Source of the DNA: Achromobacter sp. MYb9
Lineage (GTDB): Bacteria > Pseudomonadota > Gammaproteobacteria > Burkholderiales > Burkholderiaceae_B
Assembly (NCBI RefSeq): GCF_002975275.1
Contig: NZ_PCOQ01000005.1
Span: 124,001-188,000, forward strand
Length of the DNA stretch: 64,000 nt
Direction: 5' to 3'
The position numbers and the translations under genes were made by a program. Below are positions 17,302 through 25,929 of the stretch, in pieces. Position 1 is the stretch's first letter. Each line of letters opens with the position of its first letter. The notes beneath the pieces were generated by a model that saw only the letters and a program-made list of their open reading frames with translations, was not told the DNA's origin and ran no database searches.

Positions 17302-19056
17302 TCAGGCCGTGAGCGGACGCAGCAGCACATCCTCGTAGAACGCGCCGATGGGCAAGCGCAGGTCGCGCACCTGGATTTCCAGCACCCAGATGCCGTCGCC
17401 CGGCACGAAATCGGCATTCGCCAACCGGTGTTTGCCGTATAGCGCATGCGGAAAATCCGACACCCGGTGCCCGGCGATATCGTGCACCAGCGCGCAGCCG
17501 TATTCGTGGGCGTAGACATCGGCCAGGTCATATAGCGCTTGCCCGGTCAGACCGTCAAGCCAGGCCAGGCGCGCGCGCTGGAAGACGTCGCGGGCCGCTT
17601 GGGCGCAGCGCTGCCGGTCGGCGTCGGCCCCGGTGACGAAGGTGTCGCCGTAGTCGCCTTCGTAGCCGTCCCAGACGGGGCCGATGTCCACGACGAAGAT
17701 GTCGTCTTCGCCCAGCGTGCGGCGGCGGTCGGTGGGCTGCACGGCAGGCGACTGCGAGTCGGCGCCGAACCTGACGTAGGTGGGATGCCAGTTGTGCGAC
17801 GCGCCCATGCGGCGCAAATGCTGGTCGGCCAAGGCGATGGCATCGCCGGTGGTGATGCCGGGCGTTATCAGGGCGGCAATCTCGTGCACGGCCGCCATCG
17901 AACGCTGGCGGGCTTGCAGGATGCCGTCCAGCGTGAATCTTTCGCCGACGCGTTCCCAAGGGTGCGGTGGCTGGCGCGGTGTCTGGCTCGGGCGAGAGTC
18001 GTCGGCAGGCAAGAACGCTTCGGAATGGAATCGACCTTCCGGCAGGCCCACCGCGCGCAGCCGTGCCTGCGCTGCCCGGACCATGGCGCCATTGCCGCAG
18101 GCGTAGACCATCGTGCGTGCCCAGTCATGCCCGGCTTGCGCCGCTACGTCCTGCACATGGCGGCCGGGGGCTTGGCCGGTAGCGGGGTGGCGCGACGATG
18201 CGCCCAAAGATCCGTCCGAAGGCCCGTCGCAAGCGCCGCCGGACAGCACGGGATGCCACCGCAACACGCCGTCTTTACCTTGCAGCGCATCCAGCAGGCC
18301 GCTGGCGTAGCAATCCTCGGGCTTGCGTCCGCCCCAATAGAGCGTCACGCTTTGCAGGCTTCGGCTGTCCAGGGCGGCCATCAGGATCGGGAACACGCCC
18401 GCAAAGCCCGTGCCGGTTGCCAGCAGCACCAGGTGGTCGATGCCGGCGGGTGGCGTGGCGGGCCAGACGCAGGCGCCATGCGGCCCGTCCAGCGACAAGG
18501 CGTCGCCGGGCATCAGCGCAGGCAGGATCTGACCGGTGAACGTGCCGGCGGGGGTGCGCCGGATGTGGAACGCCAACCGTCGCGGGCCGACGGCGCCGGG
18601 CACATTCGCAATCGAAAAGCAGCGGTGGCTGCCGTCCGCAAGGTGCACGCGCACATGCTGCCCGGGCTGGTAGTCAAAGGGCTCGACGCCCTGGATGTCG
18701 AGGATCAGTTCGGTCACCTCCGGCGTCAAGGGCCGGCGCGAGACCACGCTTGCGTGCCGGCGCCGCGGCGTGCTGGCGGGGGCGGTCCAATGCGGAAAGC
18801 GCAGCGTCATGTCGCTGACCGCGCGGCATTGGCACATCAGCAATTCATCGGCTGCCGGCACATAGGAAGACTCGTTTGGCGGGGTGATGCGCGTGTAGCG
18901 TCCCGCCAGCACCTGCGCCCGGCAAGCGCCGCACTCTCCGCGCTGACAGGAAAACGGGACCGGCGTGTCGACGGCCAGCGCGGCGTCCAGGAGGGGCGTC
19001 TGGCCGTCGGTGGCGAATTGGCCGGAAGGCAGGGAGATCGTGTAGGACGGGGGCAT
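17302..19056 (-). CDS. Fusion: 2Fe-2S ferredoxin - FAD/NAD(P)H reductase - M24 peptidase
   Basis: 584 residues in one uninterrupted frame. Residues 1-90 are a plant-type ferredoxin with ligands C37, C42, C45 and C75. Residues about 100-350 are a ferredoxin-NAD(P)H reductase, with RCFSIAN (145-151) as the FAD motif, LLATGTGFAGV (211-221) as the nucleotide motif, and a terminal HSEAFLP. Residues about 370-584 are an M24 (Xaa-Pro aminopeptidase-like) domain with all five metal ligands (D457, D471, H530, E560, E575). The first two domains alone resemble aromatic-ring oxygenase reductases. An M24 domain fused to them is unexpected. The gene is divergent from the MocR regulator. Confidence 0.85.
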   Translation of the reverse strand: MPPSYTISLPSGQFATDGQTPLLDAALAVDTPVPFSCQRGECGACRAQVLAGRYTRITPPNESSYVPAADELLMCQCRAVSDMTLRFPHWTAPASTPRRRHASVVSRRPLTPEVTELILDIQGVEPFDYQPGQHVRVHLADGSHRCFSIANVPGAVGPRRLAFHIRRTPAGTFTGQILPALMPGDALSLDGPHGACVWPATPPAGIDHLVLLATGTGFAGVFPILMAALDSRSLQSVTLYWGGRKPEDCYASGLLDALQGKDGVLRWHPVLSGGACDGPSDGSLGASSRHPATGQAPGRHVQDVAAQAGHDWARTMVYACGNGAMVRAAQARLRAVGLPEGRFHSEAFLPADDSRPSQTPRQPPHPWERVGERFTLDGILQARQRSMAAVHEIAALITPGITTGDAIALADQHLRRMGASHNWHPTYVRFGADSQSPAVQPTDRRRTLGEDDIFVVDIGPVWDGYEGDYGDTFVTGADADRQRCAQAARDVFQRARLAWLDGLTGQALYDLADVYAHEYGCALVHDIAGHRVSDFPHALYGKHRLANADFVPGDGIWVLEIQVRDLRLPIGAFYEDVLLRPLTA

Positions 19057-19145
19057 GGCGGGTCCGGGGTGGAGGGTGGAAAAGAGAAATCCAGACCTGA
19101 ATTTATCGATAGAATGGCTTATCCAATAGGGCCATATTCGTAAAA

Positions 19146-20645
19146 ATGAACAAGCCACTTTCAAGCCGGAAGAAATTGGAATCCAGCCTGGACTTGCCGC
19201 AAGAGTCGCCCCGCGAGGGCGAATCGAAGCAGTCGTGGGTGTATCGGCAGATTCAGGAGCGGATCTTGAAAGGGGCGTTGGCCTCCGGCGCGCGGCTGCC
19301 GTCCACGCGCAGCCTGTCGCAGCGTTGGCGCGTGTCGCGCTCGACCGTCGAGGCGGCCTACGACCAACTGCGCGGTGAAGGCTATACGACAGGCGCCGTC
19401 GGCTCGGGTACCTACGTGTCGGCGATCATCCCTGATAACTTCTTCCGCCGAGGCTTGCCAGGCGATTCCGGCGGCCATGCCGCGTCGGAGTCCAAGCGAC
19501 CCGCGCAGCCCGGGCGCGCCGATACGCCGCGGGCTACGCCCGGGCCCGAACCGCTCTTTGCCGCCCGAACCGCCGACGCGTCGCTGTTTCCCATGGCCAC
19601 ATGGCGCAAGGGCTTGATGACCAGCGCGCAGCGCGTGACGCCAGACCAGTTGGCCAACGAGGAATCGCAAGGCTGGCTGCCATTGCGCGAACAGATCGCG
19701 CGCTATCTGGGCACGGCCCGCGGCATCTCGTGCCATGCGGACCAGGTCGTCATTCTGACCGGCATCCGGGACGGGCTGGACCTGAGCGCGCGCATTCTGC
19801 TGTCGCGGCAGGACAAGGTACTGGTGGAAGACCCGGGCTATTTGAACGCCATGCCGCTGTTCAGCCAGTTCACCTCGCGAGTCGTTCCCATCGCCATCGA
19901 CGAACACGGCTTTTCGGTGGCGCGCGCGCGTCGTCACCGCGGCGTGAAGCTGGTGCATGTCACGCCCGCGCATCAGTCGCCCACGGGTGTCACGATGCCG
20001 GTCTCGCGCCGCCTGGAACTCCTGGCGTGGGCAAAACAAGCGGATTGTTGGATCATCGAAGACGATTACGACAGCGAATTCAACTACGACAGCGCGCCGC
20101 TGGCGGCGTTGAAAAGCCTGGATACGGCGGACCGGGTCATCCATTGCGGCAGCTTCAACAAGACGATGTTCAATGCGCTGCGGATCGGGTATGCGGTGGT
20201 GCCGAAACGATGGGTCTCGGCATTTTCCCGGGCACGCCATACGACCGGGCGGTCCAACAGCATGATCGAACAGATGACGCTGGCGGGCTTTCTGGAAGAC
20301 GGCAGCTTTGCGCGCCATGTCCGCAAGGCGCGGGCGGTGTATGCCCAACGGCGCGACGTGGTGATGCGGTTGCTGGCGCAGGCGGCGGCCGGTGAACCCG
20401 TGCGAACCAGCGGCGAGCACGCCGGGTTTCATCTGCTGTGGTGGCTGCCGCCTGGGCAGGATGCGCACGTGTTGCGGGACCGGGCGCGGGCAAGGGGCCT
20501 GGCGTTGCAGCCGGTTGCGGACTATTGCCGGCGCGTGGACCTGCCTGCGGGCCTGGTGATTGGCTACAGCGGGCTGGACGAACCGGAAATCATGCGCCAA
20601 GGCGCATTGCTTCAGGCATTGCTGGCGCGCCCCACGGCTGGTTAG
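19146..20645 (+). CDS. MocR/PdxR-family regulator (GntR HTH + aminotransferase-like domain)
   Basis: 499 residues. The GntR-type winged HTH spans about 28-92 (SGARLPSTRSLSQRWRVSRS). A linker leads to a fold-type I aminotransferase-like domain (about 140-495) that binds PLP and an effector amine rather than acting as an enzyme. The PLP Lys is K339 in GSFNKTMFNALRIGY, and IIEDDYDSEF (303-312) supplies the PLP-pyridine Asp. It is divergent from the ferredoxin-M24 fusion and upstream of the TRAP transporter, so either or both may be its targets. Confidence 0.92.
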   Translation: MNKPLSSRKKLESSLDLPQESPREGESKQSWVYRQIQERILKGALASGARLPSTRSLSQRWRVSRSTVEAAYDQLRGEGYTTGAVGSGTYVSAIIPDNFFRRGLPGDSGGHAASESKRPAQPGRADTPRATPGPEPLFAARTADASLFPMATWRKGLMTSAQRVTPDQLANEESQGWLPLREQIARYLGTARGISCHADQVVILTGIRDGLDLSARILLSRQDKVLVEDPGYLNAMPLFSQFTSRVVPIAIDEHGFSVARARRHRGVKLVHVTPAHQSPTGVTMPVSRRLELLAWAKQADCWIIEDDYDSEFNYDSAPLAALKSLDTADRVIHCGSFNKTMFNALRIGYAVVPKRWVSAFSRARHTTGRSNSMIEQMTLAGFLEDGSFARHVRKARAVYAQRRDVVMRLLAQAAAGEPVRTSGEHAGFHLLWWLPPGQDAHVLRDRARARGLALQPVADYCRRVDLPAGLVIGYSGLDEPEIMRQGALLQALLARPTAG

Positions 20646-20701
20646 ACCAAAGGCCTAATCCGGCGGTCTAGGGTAATTCCTGACAACAAGCTGATTGTCA
20701 G
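20643..20701. promoter_or_regulatory. Two inverted repeats between the MocR gene and dctP
   Basis: TAGACC (20643-20648) pairs with GGTCTA (20665-20670). CTGACAA (20680-20686) pairs exactly with TTGTCAG (20695-20701) across 8 bases. No T-run follows. The position 150-200 bp ahead of dctP suits operator sites or an untranslated leader. The remaining DNA up to 20850 shows nothing else recognisable apart from the AAGGAG ribosome site before dctP. Confidence 0.4.
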
Positions 20702-20850
20702 CGCTTAGGCGGAAAGGTTTAATCAGCTCAAAGTTGCAAAGCGGTCGCAGTCCCGGCACCGGGAAGCTCGCAGCAGGCGTTTCTCACGTGTCCATGCAGG
20801 TGCAGTCACTACAAGCTGTTCCATGTAGTCCACCAAGGAGACAACAAGCC

Positions 20851-21975
20851 ATGCAACAACCCACGAAACCCCGCCGCAAGTTCATTTCCGGCGCTGCCGC
20901 CGCGGGCGCCGCCGCATTGGGATTTCCCGCCGTCACCCGGGCGCAGAACGCGCCTGTTTCCCTCAGGTTCCAAAGCACGTGGCCCGCCACGGACATCTTC
21001 CACGAGTTCGCGCGCGACTATGCCCAGAAGGTCAACGACATGGCCGGCGGCCAGTTGAAGATCGAAGTGCTGCCTGCCGGCGCGGTCGTGAAGGCGTTCG
21101 ATCTGCTGGACGCCGTGTCGGCCGGCACGCTGGACGGCGGCCACGGGGTGGTGGCCTACTGGTACGGAAAGAACACGGCCGTGGCGCTGTGGGGATCGGG
21201 GCCGTCCTTTGGCATGGACGCCAATATGCTGCTGGCATGGCACGAATACGGCGGTGGCAAGGAACTGCTGGTCGAGATCCAGAAGGCGATGGGCGTGAAC
21301 GTGGTGTCGCTGATGTATGGGCCGATGCCGACTCAACCCTTTGGCTGGTTCAAGCGGCCCGTGACCAAGGTCGAGGACGTGAAGGGCGTGAAGTTCCGCA
21401 CCGTGGGGCTGGCAATCGACATGTACACGGCCATGGGCGCGGCGGTGAACGCCTTGCCGGGCGGCGAGATCGTGCCGGCGCTGGACCGTGGCCTGCTGGA
21501 CGGGGCCGAGTTCAACAACGCGTCGTCCGACCTGGCGCTGGGTTTCCAGGACGTGTCCAAGATCTGCATGCTGCAGAGCTTCCACCAGAGCGCCGAGCAA
21601 TTCGAAGTGCTGTTCAACAAGGGCAAGTACGACTCTTTGCCACCGCACTTGAAGCACGTCTTGAGTTACGCGGCCCAGGCCTGCAGCGCGGACATGTCCT
21701 GGAAAGCGGCCAACCGCTATTCGCAGGACTACATCAAGCTGCAGAAGGACCACAACGTCAAGTTCTACAAAACGCCTGATGCGATCCTGCAGGCGCAGTT
21801 GAAGATCTGGGACGAGATGATCGCCAAACGGTCGGCCGAGAACCCGCTGTTCAAGAAGGTGCTGGACTCGCAGCGCGCATTCGCCGAACGGGTGGGGCGC
21901 TGGCATGGGGATGTGTCGGTGAACTACCGCATGGCCTACAACCACTACTTCTCGCGCAGCACCAAACCGGCCTGA
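20851..21975 (+). CDS. dctP: TRAP transporter solute-binding protein, DctP family
   Basis: 374 residues. The N-terminus PRRKFISGAAAAGAAALGFP is a twin-arginine (Tat) signal, followed by cleavage near TRAQN. The mature protein has the DctP pattern, with GVKFRTVGLAIDMYTAMGAA and PGGEIVPALDRGLLDGAE carrying the carboxylate-binding Arg, as in TakP-like binders of keto acids or other organic acids. AAGGAG precedes the ATG. It forms an operon with dctQ and dctM. The substrate is unknown. Confidence 0.93.
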   Translation: MQQPTKPRRKFISGAAAAGAAALGFPAVTRAQNAPVSLRFQSTWPATDIFHEFARDYAQKVNDMAGGQLKIEVLPAGAVVKAFDLLDAVSAGTLDGGHGVVAYWYGKNTAVALWGSGPSFGMDANMLLAWHEYGGGKELLVEIQKAMGVNVVSLMYGPMPTQPFGWFKRPVTKVEDVKGVKFRTVGLAIDMYTAMGAAVNALPGGEIVPALDRGLLDGAEFNNASSDLALGFQDVSKICMLQSFHQSAEQFEVLFNKGKYDSLPPHLKHVLSYAAQACSADMSWKAANRYSQDYIKLQKDHNVKFYKTPDAILQAQLKIWDEMIAKRSAENPLFKKVLDSQRAFAERVGRWHGDVSVNYRMAYNHYFSRSTKPA

Positions 21976-22065
21976 CGCCTGTCTGCCTGGCCGCCCGCTG
22001 GCCCCCCGGGGCCAAGCGGGCGGCGTGTGCGCCCACGGCGCCATGCGTCTTGTCCTGGATGCCCG

Positions 22066-22686
22066 ATGATCCGACTTATACGCTTGATTGACCGCATCTC
22101 CACTTTCGTCGGGCAGACGTTTGCCTGGTTGATCGTCGTGCTGGCGCTGCATGTGTGCTGGGAAGTGGCGGCGCGCTATGTGTGGAACCAGCCCAGCGCC
22201 TGGGCGTTCGATATGCAGATGATGTATTACGGCATCTTGTTCATGATGGCCGGGGCGTACACGTTGGCCAAGAACGGGCACGTGCGCGGCGACATCCTCT
22301 ATGGCTTTCTGCCGCCGCGAGTGCAGGCGGGCCTGGACCTGATCCTGTTCATCGTGTTCTTTTTCCCCGGCGTCATCGCGCTGGTGTGGGCGGGCTGGTA
22401 CTACGCCGGCTACTCCATCGCCATCGGTGAACACTCGTCGCTGATGGCGGACGGGCCGCCCATTTATCCCTTCAAGGCGTTCATTCCCGTCGCCGGCGCC
22501 GTCCTCCTGTTGCAAGGCGTGGCCGAAGTGCTGCGTTGTGTGCTGTGCCTGCGGCGCGGCGCCTGGCCATCGCGCGAAGAGGACGTCGAGGAAGTCGACG
22601 TGGACAAGCTGAAGAAGATGGTCCACGTGAAGGACGAAGACATCGCCCAATTGGACCGCTACGTGACGCCCCGGGAGCCGCACTGA
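22066..22686 (+). CDS. dctQ: TRAP transporter small permease, DctQ
   Basis: 206 residues with four TM helices (about 13-33, 50-70, 88-110, 133-155) and a charged C-terminal tail (EEDVEEVDVDKLKKMVHVKDED). The segment LHVCWEVAARYVWNQPSAWAFDMQMM is shared by DctQ proteins, which form the membrane complex with DctM. The start ATG is chosen 91 bp after dctP because the helical core begins right there. Its TGA overlaps the dctM ATG by one base. Confidence 0.9.
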   Translation: MIRLIRLIDRISTFVGQTFAWLIVVLALHVCWEVAARYVWNQPSAWAFDMQMMYYGILFMMAGAYTLAKNGHVRGDILYGFLPPRVQAGLDLILFIVFFFPGVIALVWAGWYYAGYSIAIGEHSSLMADGPPIYPFKAFIPVAGAVLLLQGVAEVLRCVLCLRRGAWPSREEDVEEVDVDKLKKMVHVKDEDIAQLDRYVTPREPH

Positions 22687-24647
22687 TGAAAATCCACAAG
22701 GCGTTGTGGTTTGGCCTGTCGTGCATCGGAATCGTGCTGCTGATGATCGCTTTCCTGACCCCGTGGGGCGATCTCACCACGGGGCACATCGGCCTGTTGA
22801 TGCTGGCGCTGATCGTGGTGGCGATCATGCTGGGGTTTCCGACGGCGTTCACGCTGATGGGCATGGGGGTGCTATTCACCTTCCTGGCGTACTACATGCA
22901 GAGCGCGGACGCGGGGCGGTCCATCGGTCAGACGCTGGACCTGATGGTGCAGCGCACGTATGCCACGATGACCAACGATTCCCTGATCTCGATCCCGCTG
23001 TTCGTCTTCATGGGGTATCTGGTCGAACGGGCCAACCTGATCGAAAAATTGTTCCGGTCGATGCATCTGGCGCTGGCGCGACTGCCCGGCGCGCTGGCGG
23101 TGGCCACGCTGGCCACTTGCGCGATCTTCGCCACGGCGACCGGCATCGTCGGGGCGGTGGTGACGCTGATGGGACTGCTGGCGATGCCCGCGATGCTGAA
23201 GGCCGGCTACAGCGTGCGGCTGACGGCGGGCGCGATCACGGCGGGCGGCTGCCTGGGCATCCTGCTGCCGCCGTCGGTGATGTTGATCGTCTATGGCGCG
23301 ACGACGGGCGTGTCGGTGGTGCAGCTGTATGCGGGCGCGCTGTTTCCGGGAATCATGCTGGCGGCGTTGTACATGATCTACGTGATCATTGTGGCCAAGC
23401 TGCGCCCGGATATGGCGCCGCCGCTGCCGGTGAACGAGCGCGGCGTGCCGCTGTCGCCGGAGACCCGGGCGCTGGCCGCAGCGGGCTACACGCGGGCATT
23501 GTCGGGCATGGTGGCCGCCCTGTTCAAGGGCCGCCGCAACCGTGATGTGTCTGCTGGCTTCCTGTTGCGCAACATGGCGACGGCGCTTGCGCCGCTGGCC
23601 GTGACGCTGCTACTGGTGGCGGTGGTGCACCATGGCGTGACACGGCCGCAGGTGGAATACGACATCCCTGCGGAACTGCGTCTTGGGTCGGGCGGTTTCG
23701 ATACGGGCGGGGGCTTGAGCGAGCCGGACGCCGGTGGTCTGGCGGAGCCGCCCTCGGGTGAATTGGCCGAACCGCCGTCTTCGGACGCCGGGGCAACGGG
23801 CCTGTCCGAACCGCCGGGCACCCCGGAGGCATCGGGCCCGGCCGCTGGCGCCGCCGTTGCTACCCCGCCTGCTGCCGCCGCTGCCGAATCCGTCCCGACG
23901 CCAAACGGGTTCTGGATATTCGTCGCGGTGTGCGCGGTGATGCTGGTGGTGTTCTATGCGGCGCTGACCTGGGCGCGGCTGGAAATCTTCAAGATGCTGA
24001 TGTCGTCGTTCTTTCCGCTGGCGGTCATGATCGCGGCGGTGCTGGGGTCCATCGCCTTTGGCCTGGCCACGCCCAGCGAGGCGGCGGCCATGGGCGCCAT
24101 GGGCGGGGCGCTGCTGGCGCTGGCGTACCGGCGCCTGAATCTGCCGGTACTGCGGGAATCGGTCTTCCTGACCGCCAAGACCAGCGCGATGGTGTGTTGG
24201 CTGTTCGTGGGGTCGTCGATCTTCTCGGCCGCATTCGCCTTGCTGGGAGGCCAGCGCATCATCGAGGACTGGGTGCTATCGCTGGGCCTGACGCCTATCC
24301 AGTTCCTGCTGCTGGCGCAGGTCATTATCTTCCTGCTGGGCTGGCCGCTGGAATGGACCGAGATCATCGTGATCTTCATGCCCATCTTCGTGCCGCTCTT
24401 GAACGCGTTCGGCATCGACCCGCTGTTTTTCGGCCTGCTGGTGGCGCTGAACCTGCAAACCGCGTTCCTGTCGCCGCCCGTGGCCATGTCGGCGTTCTAT
24501 CTGAAAGGCGTGTCGCCGCCGCATGTGACGCTAAACCAGATCTTCCTGGGCATGATGCCGTTCATGGGGATCCAGGTGGTGGCCATCTTCCTGCTCTACA
24601 TGTTCCCGGGGATCGGGATGTGGCTGCCGACGGTGCTGTATCGGTAG
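22686..24647 (+). CDS. dctM: TRAP transporter large permease, DctM, with internal insert
   Basis: 653 residues against a usual 425-450. The N-part (to about 245) and C-part (from about 430) are standard DctM helices (for example LGILLPPSVMLIVYGATTGVS and GLATPSEAAAMGAMGG). Between them lies an insert of about 180-200 residues holding an extra hydrophobic helix, a Gly/Ser/Glu/Pro-rich run with repeated GLSEP and GLAEPP blocks (residues about 338-408), and another helix. DctM exchanges substrate with Na+ across the inner membrane. The insert probably forms a periplasmic or cytosolic loop of unknown role. Confidence 0.9.
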   Translation: MKIHKALWFGLSCIGIVLLMIAFLTPWGDLTTGHIGLLMLALIVVAIMLGFPTAFTLMGMGVLFTFLAYYMQSADAGRSIGQTLDLMVQRTYATMTNDSLISIPLFVFMGYLVERANLIEKLFRSMHLALARLPGALAVATLATCAIFATATGIVGAVVTLMGLLAMPAMLKAGYSVRLTAGAITAGGCLGILLPPSVMLIVYGATTGVSVVQLYAGALFPGIMLAALYMIYVIIVAKLRPDMAPPLPVNERGVPLSPETRALAAAGYTRALSGMVAALFKGRRNRDVSAGFLLRNMATALAPLAVTLLLVAVVHHGVTRPQVEYDIPAELRLGSGGFDTGGGLSEPDAGGLAEPPSGELAEPPSSDAGATGLSEPPGTPEASGPAAGAAVATPPAAAAAESVPTPNGFWIFVAVCAVMLVVFYAALTWARLEIFKMLMSSFFPLAVMIAAVLGSIAFGLATPSEAAAMGAMGGALLALAYRRLNLPVLRESVFLTAKTSAMVCWLFVGSSIFSAAFALLGGQRIIEDWVLSLGLTPIQFLLLAQVIIFLLGWPLEWTEIIVIFMPIFVPLLNAFGIDPLFFGLLVALNLQTAFLSPPVAMSAFYLKGVSPPHVTLNQIFLGMMPFMGIQVVAIFLLYMFPGIGMWLPTVLYR

Positions 24648-24653
24648 GTTCGG

Positions 24654-25922
24654 TCACTCGGTGACCAGATACGCCTGTCCCCCCGGGGCTAGATAAGGCG
24701 CCAGGTCCTTGAAGGGCACCGTCGCATGGGTGCCCAGGCAGACACCCATCGCATGGCCGATGCCGGAAATCGACAACGTGAGCACGCCGGGCGTTTCCGT
24801 GCCCAACGCCAGGTAGCTGGGCCACAGGTCCGAACAGCTTTCCAGGGAATCGTCATCCGTCGCGCCCTTTGCGTTCGCGGCGGCCAGCGGCGCGCGCGTT
24901 TTTTCCATCAGCGCCAGCAGGGCTGGGCTTTCCTTGCGCCAGCCGTCTTCGCCGGGCACGTAGGCGTCGAAGACGCGGTTCCAGTCCAGATATTCGCCGC
25001 GCAGCAAGTCGAAGGTGTAGGGCTCGAAGTGGTTGTCGGGGTGCGCGCCGCCGCAGTACAGGCTGCCGGATTCGGTCACGGTCATCAACGCCTTGGACAG
25101 CCACTGGACGGTGACGGCCTCATCGTCGTAGCTGCCGAGCGTGCCGGCGGCCGGGTTGCCGTCTGTGTAGGCCGACGCCATGCAGGCCAGCGCCGCCAGG
25201 TTCATTTGCCAGTGGCGCTGTTCAAGCAGTGCGTTGACGCGGTCGAGGACTTGCGGGTTGGGGTGCCGGCTTAGCCTCGGGTAGGTGAATTTCGTCCGAG
25301 GGTCGCGCCACATCCGGTAGGCGACCGCGCCATCGCTACTGTCTTTTCCGACAGGCACGGCATGGCCGGCAAGTTTCAAGGTTTCGTAGGGGGCCGTGCG
25401 GTCATTGATGCCGACATTTACGTCGATGCCGCTGCCCACGCCGCCGCTGATCGCCGTGGTGACGGCCTGTACGCTGCCGGGCGCGGACGCGTCGGGATCG
25501 TATTCGGCCACGCGGCGCAAGGTAAAGCTGCGCTGCTTGCCGGTGCGGGCGTCGGTCCAACGGCCTTGGTAGCCGCCGGCGTCGCGTTTGCCTTGCCAGG
25601 TGGCGGCGGCAATCGCGGCCAGTTCGTCCGATTCCGGGTCCGTGCCGGCGTCGGCCAACGCCTGGAAGGTCTTAGGCTCAATCAGGGCCTGCGGGGTGCC
25701 TTTCAACGGAATGTCGACACCGTGCTTCGGATAGAAGTAGCGGCCGGTCAGCATGCCGTTGTCCGCCGGCTTGCTGTCCAGTTCCATCACCACATCGCCC
25801 GCGCCTTGCAGCGTTCCCGTGTAGACGACACGCGGGGCCGCATGGGCCGGGTTGCCGGCATGCGCAAGAAGCGCCAACGCCATCGCGGCAAGAGGCAAAC
25901 GGGGCAGATGGAACCGGATCAT
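24654..25922 (-). CDS. Secreted/periplasmic protein of unknown function
   Basis: 422 residues. The N-terminal signal peptide (LPLAAMALALLAHAGNPAHA) is cleaved before APRVVY. The first third (YTGTLQGAGDVVMELD, then LTGRYFYPKHGVDIPLKG) looks like a beta-rich binding fold. The C-terminal part has several Cys (CMASAY, YCGGAHPDNHFEPYTFD, ESCSDLW, GVCLGTH), suggesting disulfides in the periplasm. CGGAHPDNHFEPYTFDLL recalls DUF3298-type proteins. No enzymatic motif is clear. The stop lies 7 bp from the dctM stop; the genes converge. Confidence 0.7.
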   Translation of the reverse strand: MIRFHLPRLPLAAMALALLAHAGNPAHAAPRVVYTGTLQGAGDVVMELDSKPADNGMLTGRYFYPKHGVDIPLKGTPQALIEPKTFQALADAGTDPESDELAAIAAATWQGKRDAGGYQGRWTDARTGKQRSFTLRRVAEYDPDASAPGSVQAVTTAISGGVGSGIDVNVGINDRTAPYETLKLAGHAVPVGKDSSDGAVAYRMWRDPRTKFTYPRLSRHPNPQVLDRVNALLEQRHWQMNLAALACMASAYTDGNPAAGTLGSYDDEAVTVQWLSKALMTVTESGSLYCGGAHPDNHFEPYTFDLLRGEYLDWNRVFDAYVPGEDGWRKESPALLALMEKTRAPLAAANAKGATDDDSLESCSDLWPSYLALGTETPGVLTLSISGIGHAMGVCLGTHATVPFKDLAPYLAPGGQAYLVTE

Positions 25923-25929
25923 GGCGCGG

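Noticed and set aside
17539..19143. 534-codon plus-strand open frame
   Set aside because: It is antisense to the ferredoxin-reductase-M24 fusion, whose minus-strand frame shows clear cofactor and metal motifs. The plus-strand translation has no recognisable domain.
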